Made by a program: the position numbers and the translations under genes. Below are positions 4,939 to 12,018 of a stretch of DNA of 16,755 bases, one piece after another. Location of the stretch: NCBI GenBank assembly GCA_030916545.1, contig JAUPWI010000065.1:1-16755 (forward strand), read 5' to 3'. Under the pieces are notes generated by a model, which saw nothing but the letters and a program-made list of their open reading frames with translations, made no database searches and was not told where the DNA came from. This DNA is from Patescibacteria group bacterium (GTDB taxonomy: Bacteria > Patescibacteriota > Minisyncoccia > Moranbacterales > UBA1568). Every line of letters starts with the position of its first letter. The stretch's first letter is position 1.

Positions 4939-6844
4939 AGATGTGGATCTTACTGGAGGAATAGATACGGGAGAAATCGGGTGATTTTTCGAATTGTGGC
5001 GCATCGAATTGTGGGTTGACGACGATGTGGTTGACGCCCGTTCCCTGGAAACAGGCTTTCGCGCGCGGAGTATTCGGGATCGCGATCATGTCGAGGGTAC
5101 ACCGTTCACGGCCACCGTTCTCATACCGGCTGAAATATCCGCGGGAGAGGGGAAAGAAATAGTCCCGCATGAAAAAGTGCTTCATCCAGGCATCGGCGAC
5201 TATGTAGTTATGGTCTTTCAGGACGACGTCATCCGGGCCGATCCTTTGTGCGAGGAATTCGGCGGCCGCGAAGGTTTCAAGTGTCGCTTCGGATTTCGGG
5301 GCATCGAGAAGTGAGTTGCCATTATCGGTGAAGCCTGAGGCGAGTGCATACCCGAATACGGCTACCAGGAGTAGTGCGGAGAGAGGGGAATTCCGATGAC
5401 CACGGAAGATGCCGATAAGCCAGGCCAATCCGATCGCGCCGACTATGCTGACCGGGAAGGACAGATAGGTGCCGATACGGTTGGAGGGTATATCAAGAAA
5501 GACCCAGCCGGGACGAAACGTCATGAGGAAGAGCATGAGGGTCCACGCGAGTATCAGGCTGGCCGCGAAGGAGCGTCGAAAGGCGGCAGAGACGAGAATC
5601 AGGCCGATGATGCCGAGCGTGAAGCGGACCTCGCCCGATGTTCCGGTTATCTGACTGAAGGTGAGGCCGATCCGGGTGAGCTTGGTCGGTGTTCCGATGG
5701 CTGTGCCGACGGCGCGCGTCTCGATATAGGTCGGCATCACGACCAGGAAGAAAAAGAGACCGGAGAGGAGCAGGAGAATGAGAGGAGTCGGTCTGAAAAG
5801 GACACTGATGATTCTGGAAAGGAAGATTTTGAGGTGGCCGGAGAAACTGATGACGGAGAAAAGGAGGGTTCCAACGAGAATGTAGAGAAGTATGAGTGTT
5901 GACAGGTGATGTGTGTAGATGAGGGTGAAAGTGAAAAGTATGCCGAGACCGGACAGGCGGGAGTCTTTTTCGTGGAACGCGCGCAGGAAGAGAAGGAGAA
6001 TGAGAGGAATAAGGAGATTCCCGATGACGTTTCCGATGACGCCGCCGGAGATGAATTTGGCCTGAGGAGAAGCGAGGGTATACAACGGTCCGCACAGGAA
6101 GAGAAGGGAGAGTGCGACGAGCTCCGGCCGAATCAGTTTCCGGAGCGAGGATGCGTCGACGATCCTGTAGGCGAGAATGACGAGCACGAGGAGGCCGAGA
6201 ACGTTGATGAGGAGGAGAAAAACGACCGGAGCGGCCGAAAAGAAATCCGTATCCGTGAGAAAGGCGAGTGCAGCGAAGGGGAGATGCTCTCCGACGATGA
6301 AATCGGCGATCGGTTCCGGTTCGGAAAGCCGGATACTCTCCGGTTGATCGATGACTTTGTGTTCTTGGTAGACGGGCAGACGATGAGTCTCGGTGATGGC
6401 TTTGGCCCAGTAGAGATGGTGACCGAGATCGGTCGCGGTAGGAACGATCGTGTTTGAGAGATAGAGCGTTTTCAGGAAGAGTGTCAGGGCGAAAAGGGTG
6501 AAAAAAAGCAGGCGCTCAGTTTTCGTCCTGAGGAACGGTTGCGAATGGGCTGTATCGGAAACGCTCATCAGGCGATGTTTCCGATGCCGGAGTACGCCAC
6601 CGATGGCGAGAATACCGAGAAGAAAGAGGGCAATGAGGCGACCATCGAGAGGTATTCCGGATTTCCCCGCGAGCAACATGAAGAAATCGATGAGCGTGAT
6701 GCCGAGGGTGAAAGAGAAGAGTAGTGTCTCGATGAAGAAAGAGGGTTGGCGAGAGGCGAAGAACAGGCGCAGCGTGACGAACCCGGCTCCCAAAATGAGG
6801 GAGAGGGCACCGAAGAAAAGCAGGGTCTGGATCAGTGGTGTCAT
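4928..6844 (-). CDS. Polytopic membrane protein, GT-C-type glycosyltransferase-like, 638 aa
   Basis: About 12-14 hydrophobic segments span residues 5 to about 500, followed by a soluble C-terminal domain (about 510-638). After the third or fourth segment comes a loop with TDLGHHLYWAKAI (Asp139, His142, His143) and, further on, GEHLPF (Glu186, His187). An acidic residue with His in the first large outer loop is the usual catalytic arrangement of GT-C transferases that use polyprenyl-phosphate sugars. The C-terminal domain (GPDDVVLKDHNYIVADAW and later GVNHIVVNPQ) resembles the periplasmic domains of such enzymes. It follows a GT4 gene by 25 nt and overlaps the 133-residue gene by 11 nt. An alternative role is glycan polymerase or oligosaccharide transferase. 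No exact family is assigned. Confidence 0.8.
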   Translation of the reverse strand: MTPLIQTLLFFGALSLILGAGFVTLRLFFASRQPSFFIETLLFSFTLGITLIDFFMLLAGKSGIPLDGRLIALFLLGILAIGGVLRHRKHRLMSVSDTAHSQPFLRTKTERLLFFTLFALTLFLKTLYLSNTIVPTATDLGHHLYWAKAITETHRLPVYQEHKVIDQPESIRLSEPEPIADFIVGEHLPFAALAFLTDTDFFSAAPVVFLLLINVLGLLVLVILAYRIVDASSLRKLIRPELVALSLLFLCGPLYTLASPQAKFISGGVIGNVIGNLLIPLILLLFLRAFHEKDSRLSGLGILFTFTLIYTHHLSTLILLYILVGTLLFSVISFSGHLKIFLSRIISVLFRPTPLILLLLSGLFFFLVVMPTYIETRAVGTAIGTPTKLTRIGLTFSQITGTSGEVRFTLGIIGLILVSAAFRRSFAASLILAWTLMLFLMTFRPGWVFLDIPSNRIGTYLSFPVSIVGAIGLAWLIGIFRGHRNSPLSALLLVAVFGYALASGFTDNGNSLLDAPKSEATLETFAAAEFLAQRIGPDDVVLKDHNYIVADAWMKHFFMRDYFFPLSRGYFSRYENGGRERCTLDMIAIPNTPRAKACFQGTGVNHIVVNPQFDAPQFEKSPDFSRIYSSSKIHIYAR

Positions 6845-6869
6845 ATCTCGTGCTGTTTCAGGAGAGGGT

Positions 6870-7943
6870 TCAGTGCTTCATTATTTTCGTCAGCGTTTGG
6901 ATGTATTTTTTCGCGACCATATTCCAATGGAAGGTGTTTTCGACAAAACGCGCAGCCTTATCCCCGAAATTGCGCCGTTCGGTGCTGTTTTCGGCGAGTT
7001 CATTGATGGTGCGGATGAAACCGTCCGCTTGTTCCGGTTTGACAAGGAACCCGTTCTCTCCTTGTCGGATGGCGTCTCGGAGTCCTTCGAGATCCGATGC
7101 GACGACCGGAAGACCCGCGGAACCGGCCTCGATGACCGCGATACCGAAGCCTTCCATGTCTCCGGAAACATGGATATTCGGTTGTACGAAGATGTCGGAG
7201 GAGTTCAGAAGAGTCAGGACATCGTCCTGTGAGACGCGCCCGAGCAGTATCACGCGTGTATCGAGATTGGTTTCTCTGACCGCCGCGCGAATGGCGAGTT
7301 CTTCCGGACCGGAACCGGCGACGACGTAGAGAATGTTGCCGTTGAGCTGTGGCAGTACGGAGCGTATGAACCAGGCGACACCTTTCCGTTTGGCGAGACG
7401 GCCGAGGGTGAGGAGCACGATTTTTCCTTCGAGCGAACGACCGAGAATAGTCTCGAGTCTCTCCCGATTCCTTTTGCTGGCGAAGCGTTCGGTCGCGACG
7501 CCATTCGGAATGACGAAACACTTATGGGAATTCACACCGTGTTCTATGGCCTGGGTTTTGGTGTGGGTGCTGACGCAAAGGTATCCATCGAGCGAACGGA
7601 GGAAACCGCGGATCCAGAGATATCGGTACAGAGGGAAGGGATACGTGATGTCGAGGCCGTGGAGGATGGTCACGACTTTTTTTCGCGGGAAGAGCACTTT
7701 GATGATTGCCCCGATGGGGGACAGGACACCGTCACCGAGGACGAGAATATCCGTCCGGGACATGAGAAAACACGCCCTGAGAAGAGCGGAGGGCAGGAAC
7801 CAAGGAAGAGCGATTTTACCGGAACGGTTGATGATGAATCTTGTTTCGGCGAATTTCGGAAGCCACTCGGCCAGAGCGGCGTTCTGATTCTCGATGCCGC
7901 CGGTAATGGGCGGGAAAGCCCTTGATATGAAGAGTATGTTCAT
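6870..7943 (-). CDS. Glycosyltransferase family 4
   Basis: This GT-B-fold glycosyltransferase (357 aa) should act at the inner face of the membrane, adding a sugar from a nucleotide donor to a lipid-linked acceptor. The N-terminal domain has ISRAFPPITGGIENQ (7-20), the typical acceptor-side glycine loop. The C-terminal domain starts at GRLAKRKG (181-188) and carries the donor-binding EX7E motif (Glu264, Glu272, in MEGFGIAVIEAGSAG) followed by PVVASD. No signal peptide is seen. The donor sugar cannot be told from sequence. It lies 27 nt downstream of the GT2 gene and 25 nt upstream of the GT-C-like gene. Only a weak GGA precedes the start. Confidence 0.92.
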   Translation of the reverse strand: MNILFISRAFPPITGGIENQNAALAEWLPKFAETRFIINRSGKIALPWFLPSALLRACFLMSRTDILVLGDGVLSPIGAIIKVLFPRKKVVTILHGLDITYPFPLYRYLWIRGFLRSLDGYLCVSTHTKTQAIEHGVNSHKCFVIPNGVATERFASKRNRERLETILGRSLEGKIVLLTLGRLAKRKGVAWFIRSVLPQLNGNILYVVAGSGPEELAIRAAVRETNLDTRVILLGRVSQDDVLTLLNSSDIFVQPNIHVSGDMEGFGIAVIEAGSAGLPVVASDLEGLRDAIRQGENGFLVKPEQADGFIRTINELAENSTERRNFGDKAARFVENTFHWNMVAKKYIQTLTKIMKH

Positions 7944-7970
7944 AGGATCCGTATCGTGGAGAAGAGACGC

Positions 7971-8921
7971 TTATCGCTTGTATTTTTCTTTTTTGAAGAG
8001 ATAGATCATGTCCTCTGTCAGGCGGCGGTTCGTTTTGATCATATCGGCGATGAGCGCGAAGACGAAGAATTGGAGGCCGATGACGAAGGTGGCGAGCGAC
8101 GAAAGGAGATAGTTCCGGTAGGGTGTGATCTTGAAGTCTTGGAAATAATGGGCGAGGAATGCGCCGAAGAGCCCGATCGAGACCATGATCAGAATCAGGC
8201 CGGGGATGCCGAAGAATTTGAGCGGACGGACATCGCGTACGGCCTTGAGGATGATGCGCGCGCTGTTGTTCACGAAGCTGTACACGCTTTTGACGATTTT
8301 GGATTTCCGGTCGGCGAAATAGGTTACCTGTACCGGAATCCATACGACGCGGAGATTCTTGCCGATGGCATCGATGATGGTTTCCTGGGTATAGGTGAAA
8401 CCGGCTGGATTATTGAGGCGCAAGAGCGTCTCGCGGTTGTGTGCGCGGAAACCACAGGTCAGGTCATCGGTCCTGATGTTGAGGAATGAGCCGACGAGCG
8501 CAGCGCCAAGACGATTGAAAAAATCCTTGATCCAGGGGATGTTTTTGGCGGTAGATTGCGAGAAGCGATCACCGACAACCATGTCCGCCTGATTGGTGAG
8601 GATCGGATGCAGCAATTTGGGTATCTCCTGTGGATCAAATTGCCCGTCCGCATCGATATTGACCATGATATCAGCGCCTTCTTTCAGGGCATTCTCGCTG
8701 GCGGTAGCGAACATGACGCCGAGTCGCCGATTGATGCCGTGGAGCAAAACGAAATCCGCGCCGGCTTCCTTCGCGGTGGTGGCAGTCCGATCGGATGAGC
8801 CGTCATCGACTACCTGCACGAGTACTTCGTCGATGCCTTCGAAACGACGCGGGATACGTTTGATGGTTTCCTGGATCTTCTCTTCTTCGTTGTAGGCGGG
8901 AATATTGACGATGAGACGCAT
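7971..8921 (-). CDS. Glycosyltransferase family 2, polyprenyl-phosphate type
   Basis: The GT-A domain shows PAYNEEE (8-14), VDDGSSD (38-44) and the metal/nucleotide motif DAD (90-92, in NIDADGQFDP), like dolichyl/undecaprenyl-phosphate mannosyl- or glucosyltransferases. Two C-terminal membrane segments (about 235-258 and 270-294) and a basic tail (KKEKYKR) anchor it, as in the DPM1/GtrB-like group. It probably makes a polyprenyl-phosphate-sugar from a nucleotide sugar, which the GT-C-like enzyme two genes downstream could use as donor. At 316 aa the length is normal. It starts 15 nt after the stop of the 108-residue gene and has no Shine-Dalgarno site. Confidence 0.92.
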   Translation of the reverse strand: MRLIVNIPAYNEEEKIQETIKRIPRRFEGIDEVLVQVVDDGSSDRTATTAKEAGADFVLLHGINRRLGVMFATASENALKEGADIMVNIDADGQFDPQEIPKLLHPILTNQADMVVGDRFSQSTAKNIPWIKDFFNRLGAALVGSFLNIRTDDLTCGFRAHNRETLLRLNNPAGFTYTQETIIDAIGKNLRVVWIPVQVTYFADRKSKIVKSVYSFVNNSARIILKAVRDVRPLKFFGIPGLILIMVSIGLFGAFLAHYFQDFKITPYRNYLLSSLATFVIGLQFFVFALIADMIKTNRRLTEDMIYLFKKEKYKR

Positions 8922-8936
8922 AGCGTGATGTTAGGA

Positions 8937-9263
8937 TTAGGGTCCTTCTATTGTACCATTTTCCGGCATTTCCGTGGGTTCCGGTGTTTCGATGCGAGGA
9001 CTCTCTTCTTTGGAAGGAGCCTCTTTTCTGTGTATGAGGAGTTTCGGACTGATATCGGTGCACCTCCAATCACAATTCTCTTTGGCACCTTCGAGGCCGG
9101 TCCGGACGAGGTCGCGTCGGCATTCGGTGAGGCGTTCTTCACAGGCTTTTTTCTGCGTATCGAAGTAGTGCCAATTGATATCGTAGCCGAAATATGTCAT
9201 CACGAAATAGAGTATCGCTCCGATATGGATGAGCCACAGAAGGTGTTTGAGGAGTGAAAACAT
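8937..9263 (-). CDS. Small Cys-containing membrane protein, 108 aa
   Basis: One N-terminal membrane segment (about residues 4-25, rich in Leu, Ile, Trp and aromatics) is followed by FGYDINWHYFD and a charged region with four Cys in two pairs: C41-X6-C48 and C64-X3-C68. The last 40 residues are Lys/Glu/Pro-rich and probably disordered. If the Cys face outward they could form disulfides; if inward, bind metal. No family was identified. It sits between the sugar dehydrogenase (36 nt gap) and GT2 (15 nt gap) in the same operon, so a structural or regulatory role in glycan assembly is plausible but inferred. No Shine-Dalgarno site is seen. Confidence 0.75.
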   Translation of the reverse strand: MFSLLKHLLWLIHIGAILYFVMTYFGYDINWHYFDTQKKACEERLTECRRDLVRTGLEGAKENCDWRCTDISPKLLIHRKEAPSKEESPRIETPEPTEMPENGTIEGP

Positions 9264-9299
9264 ACAGAAAGTTGACGATAGGGCGGGAAAGGAGGATGG

Positions 9300-10574
9300 C
9301 TATCGGCCGATGCCTTTGTAGCGGATGCCGGCTTCGAGGAACGCGGTCTTATCGAGGCAGTTCTTTCCATCCACGATGATTTCGATGTGATGCCGCTTCA
9401 GGAGTTCCGGGGTCAGCGCCTCCGTGAATTCCCGGTGATTGGTTGCGAGGATGAGGGCGGTGGATTTTTCAAGGAAGGTATCGAGCGATGGCTCCGTGGA
9501 GAGCAGGGGAAGGTGCGGGTCGAAGGTGATCACTTCCGCCTTATGACGCTTGAGCTGTTCGATGATGCGGAGTGCCGGCGATTCGCGGAGATCATCGATA
9601 TTCGCTTTGTAGGCGAGGCCGAGAACGCCGATGACGGTACCGTTGAGCGGAAGCCTTATCTCATTGAGGAGATCCTGGAGGAGTTCGACGGAATAGGCCG
9701 GCATCGCGTTGTTGATTTCCCGGGCGATCTTGAGGAAGCGGTGATCGAATCCGGATTTTTTCGCTCGCTCGATGAGATAGTAGGGATCGACGGGTATGCA
9801 GTGGCCGCCGACTCCGCAGGAGGGATAGTGCGGCATGAATGAGAATGGTTTGGTCGCGGCGCCTTGGATGACGTCCTTGACGTCGATGCCGAGCACGTCG
9901 AACGACCTGGCCAGCTCATTGACGAAAGCGATATTGATATCACGGAAGGAATTCTCGACGACCTTGACCGCTTCCGCCTCGCGTATGGATTTCATGGGCC
10001 GGATCTCTCCATCCACGATGGAGCGGTAGAATTCGAGAGCTTTTTCGAGTCCCGGGGCATCGACGGATCCGACCACTCGCGGGATATTGGTGACATTCCA
10101 TTTCTCGTCACCCGGATTGATCCGTTCCGGACAGTGGGCGAGAAAGACGTCTTTGCCGATCCGATGGCCATGCTTTTCGAAGAGCGGCATGATGACCTCT
10201 TCCGACACTCCGGGGTTCACCGTGGATTCGAGCACGACGAGAGCTCCGGGTTTGAGGTGAGTGGCGGAAAGCGTGGCTGCGGAGATGACGGGTTCCAGGT
10301 CGGGATAGTACATCTCATCGACCGGGGTAGGCACGCAGATGAGGACGATATCCGCCTCGTTGAGGCGCTCCGGTCGATCGGTAGCTTCGAAGGGGAACCG
10401 TTTTAGGAGGGCTTCCAGAGAGGCGTCTTCGATGGGACATTCTTGCCTGTTGATGCGCGCGATCTTCTCCTGATGTGTGTCGAAACCGACGACAGCATAT
10501 CCTCGTTCGACGGCACGGACGGCCAGGGGAAGGCCGACATATCCGAGGCCGATGACGGCGACTGTCTGTTGCAT
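9300..10574 (-). CDS. UDP-N-acetylhexosamine-type nucleotide-sugar 6-dehydrogenase
   Basis: The enzyme oxidises C6 of a nucleotide sugar to the uronate with two NAD+. The order is the Rossmann loop VIGLGYVGLP (7-16), VPTPVD (81-86), ESTVNPG (116-122), CPERINPGD (148-156), the central helix VVENSFRDINIAFVNEL, the catalytic GVGGHCIPVDPYYL (Cys259), then a second Rossmann domain with GVLGLAYK near 330. The GGHCIPVDPYYL form is typical of WecC/WbpA/TviB dehydrogenases acting on UDP-ManNAc or UDP-GlcNAc, unlike GGSCFPKD of UDP-glucose dehydrogenases; the exact substrate is not settled. ATG 10574 is chosen (424 aa): the upstream in-frame start at 10634 lies inside the promoter and would place 20 odd residues before the NAD loop. 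First gene of the glycan operon. Confidence 0.93.
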   Translation of the reverse strand: MQQTVAVIGLGYVGLPLAVRAVERGYAVVGFDTHQEKIARINRQECPIEDASLEALLKRFPFEATDRPERLNEADIVLICVPTPVDEMYYPDLEPVISAATLSATHLKPGALVVLESTVNPGVSEEVIMPLFEKHGHRIGKDVFLAHCPERINPGDEKWNVTNIPRVVGSVDAPGLEKALEFYRSIVDGEIRPMKSIREAEAVKVVENSFRDINIAFVNELARSFDVLGIDVKDVIQGAATKPFSFMPHYPSCGVGGHCIPVDPYYLIERAKKSGFDHRFLKIAREINNAMPAYSVELLQDLLNEIRLPLNGTVIGVLGLAYKANIDDLRESPALRIIEQLKRHKAEVITFDPHLPLLSTEPSLDTFLEKSTALILATNHREFTEALTPELLKRHHIEIIVDGKNCLDKTAFLEAGIRYKGIGR

Positions 10575-10605
10575 AGCTATTTCTTTAGCGGATGAGCTAT
10601 ACTGT

Positions 10606-10634
10606 ATTGTAGGCTGGGGTAGTATTGCTGGCAA
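10606..10634 (-). promoter_or_regulatory. Sigma70-type promoter of the glycan operon (TTGCCA-17-TACAAT)
   Basis: On the minus strand, -35 TTGCCA (10629-10634) and -10 TACAAT (10606-10611) are 17 bp apart. Predicted start near 10599 gives a leader of about 25 nt before ATG 10574. The intergenic region is shared with the divergent cell-wall operon, for which I see no equally clear promoter. Confidence 0.7.
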
Positions 10635-10672
10635 GGGACCTTTTCCGGTTTTTTTATCGTATTCTCACGCAT

Positions 10673-11278
10673 ATGTTGTTGACACGGAAGATTGAACGGG
10701 CGATTGTCCGGTCGGCTGAGTTGCATCGGCATCAGGAACGGAAAGCGGGAGGAGCTCCGTATGTCGTCCATCCTTTCGCGGTGGCGTTCCTCTTGGCTCA
10801 CTATTCCGAGGATGAGGATGTCATCTGCGCCGGATTATTGCACGATGTCCTTGAGGATGTCCCGAGCTACGGAGCCGATAGGATGCGGGAAGAATTCGGT
10901 GAACGCGTGTACGCCATCGTCAAGGAAGTGACCGAAGACCGTGAAATCGAGGACTACATCCGTTTTTTTCCGTACGGAAATTCCCGGAAAAAGCAGTGGA
11001 AAGACCGAAAGGAAGGATACCTTCGGAGGCTGGAAGACGATTCACCCGAAGGACTTATGATTGCCGCCGCGGACAAGATTCACAATCTCCGTTCGCTCAC
11101 GGATGGGTATTTTGAAAGGGGAGAAGCGATCTGGAAGACCTTTCCGGCAGGCAAGGAGGAAACACTCTGGTTCTATCAGTCGGTGCTTTCCGTTCTTTCC
11201 CGCCGGATCACACATCCTCTGGTCGAGGAGTTACGGGCGGTGCTCCATGAGGCGGAAGAGACTTTGTTTCGAATATAA
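10673..11278 (+). CDS. Single-domain HD hydrolase, RelA/SpoT-type
   Basis: The 201-aa protein is essentially only the HD hydrolase domain of the RelA/SpoT/MESH1 group: an N-terminal helix (SAELHRHQERKAGGAPYVVH) with metal-ligand His33, then LLHDVLEDV (His57, Asp58, and the Glu-Asp pair 61-62 that marks ppGpp hydrolases), and AADKIHN with Asp134 as the fourth ligand. No synthetase, TGS or ACT domain is present, so it should be a small alarmone hydrolase that degrades (p)ppGpp or a related nucleotide; the substrate is inferred. ATG 10673 is chosen since family members begin right before this helix; a TTG at 10625 would extend it by 16 residues. The gene lies 5 nt before trmD. Confidence 0.85.
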   Translation: MLLTRKIERAIVRSAELHRHQERKAGGAPYVVHPFAVAFLLAHYSEDEDVICAGLLHDVLEDVPSYGADRMREEFGERVYAIVKEVTEDREIEDYIRFFPYGNSRKKQWKDRKEGYLRRLEDDSPEGLMIAAADKIHNLRSLTDGYFERGEAIWKTFPAGKEETLWFYQSVLSVLSRRITHPLVEELRAVLHEAEETLFRI

Positions 11279-11283
11279 GTAGT

Positions 11284-12018
11284 ATGAAGCGTATGCGTTT
11301 CGATATCCTCTCCCTGTTTCCGGAAAGTTTCCATTCGTATTTCGATGTTTCCATTCTCAAGCGGGCACGGGAGACCGGGCGGGTGGAGATGATCGTTCAT
11401 AATCTCCGTGACTTCACCCATGATCGGCACAGAACGGTCGATGATACGCCGTATGGCGGTGGAGCGGGTATGGTGATGAAGATAGGGCCGTTCGCGGAGT
11501 GTTTGTCCGAACTGCACCGGAAAGAAGTGGATCGGTATCAAGCGGAGCGGACAAGAACGATACTGTTTTCCGCGAAAGGGCGCCGGTTTACCCAAGCGGA
11601 CGCGCGACGTTTCGTGGAGCGATATGATCGATTGATTCTTCTGTGCGGCCGATACGAGGGCGTGGACGAGCGCGTCGCAGAGCACCTGGTCGATGAGGAA
11701 CTTTCCATCGGGGATTTCGTGCTGACGGGAGGCGAATTGCCGGCCATGATAGTGACGGATGCGGTCACCCGACTCCTGCCGGGAGTGCTAGGGAACGAGG
11801 AGAGTGCCCGGACGGAATCGCATAGTCAAGCCGGTCTCGTGGAATATCCCCAGTATACGAAACCGGAATGTTTCGGTGACTGGTGTGTCCCTTCGGTGCT
11901 GCTTTCGGGCCATCATGGAGCCATCGAAGCCTGGAGGAGCGAACAGTCGCTCCTGATGACCAGGCGAAGGGAGAAGTCGACTGATTCCGAAGCCGTACCG
12001 GTCGCGTATGAAAACTGA
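11284..12018 (+). CDS. trmD: tRNA (guanine-N1-)-methyltransferase TrmD
   Basis: TrmD methylates G37 N1 in tRNAs reading CNN and some other codons, preventing +1 frameshifts. The 244-aa protein has the family start MRFDILSLFPE (from residue 4), the DDTPYGGGAGMVMK block (53-66), the knot region CGRYEGVDERV (121-131) and SIGDFVLTGGELPAM (141-155). The catalytic Asp is present in IVTDAVTRLLPGVLG (Asp159). The C-terminal domain has the AWRSEQSLLMTRRR tail. ATG 11284 and 11293 are both possible; the family usually starts at the second. There is no RBS; it follows the HD gene by 5 nt and overlaps ftsW by 11 nt. It is away from its usual rpsP-rimM-rplS neighbours. Confidence 0.96.
   Translation: MKRMRFDILSLFPESFHSYFDVSILKRARETGRVEMIVHNLRDFTHDRHRTVDDTPYGGGAGMVMKIGPFAECLSELHRKEVDRYQAERTRTILFSAKGRRFTQADARRFVERYDRLILLCGRYEGVDERVAEHLVDEELSIGDFVLTGGELPAMIVTDAVTRLLPGVLGNEESARTESHSQAGLVEYPQYTKPECFGDWCVPSVLLSGHHGAIEAWRSEQSLLMTRRREKSTDSEAVPVAYEN

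Noticed and set aside
5396..7232. Several long plus-strand frames opposite the glycan operon
   Set aside because: Very charged Glu/Gly/Arg-rich translations typical of antisense shadows of hydrophobic membrane protein genes; the minus-strand genes are identified by motifs.
10625..10672. TTG start adding 16 residues to the HD hydrolase
   Set aside because: It overlaps the divergent promoter and encodes residues with no family counterpart; ATG 10673 fits the family start better.
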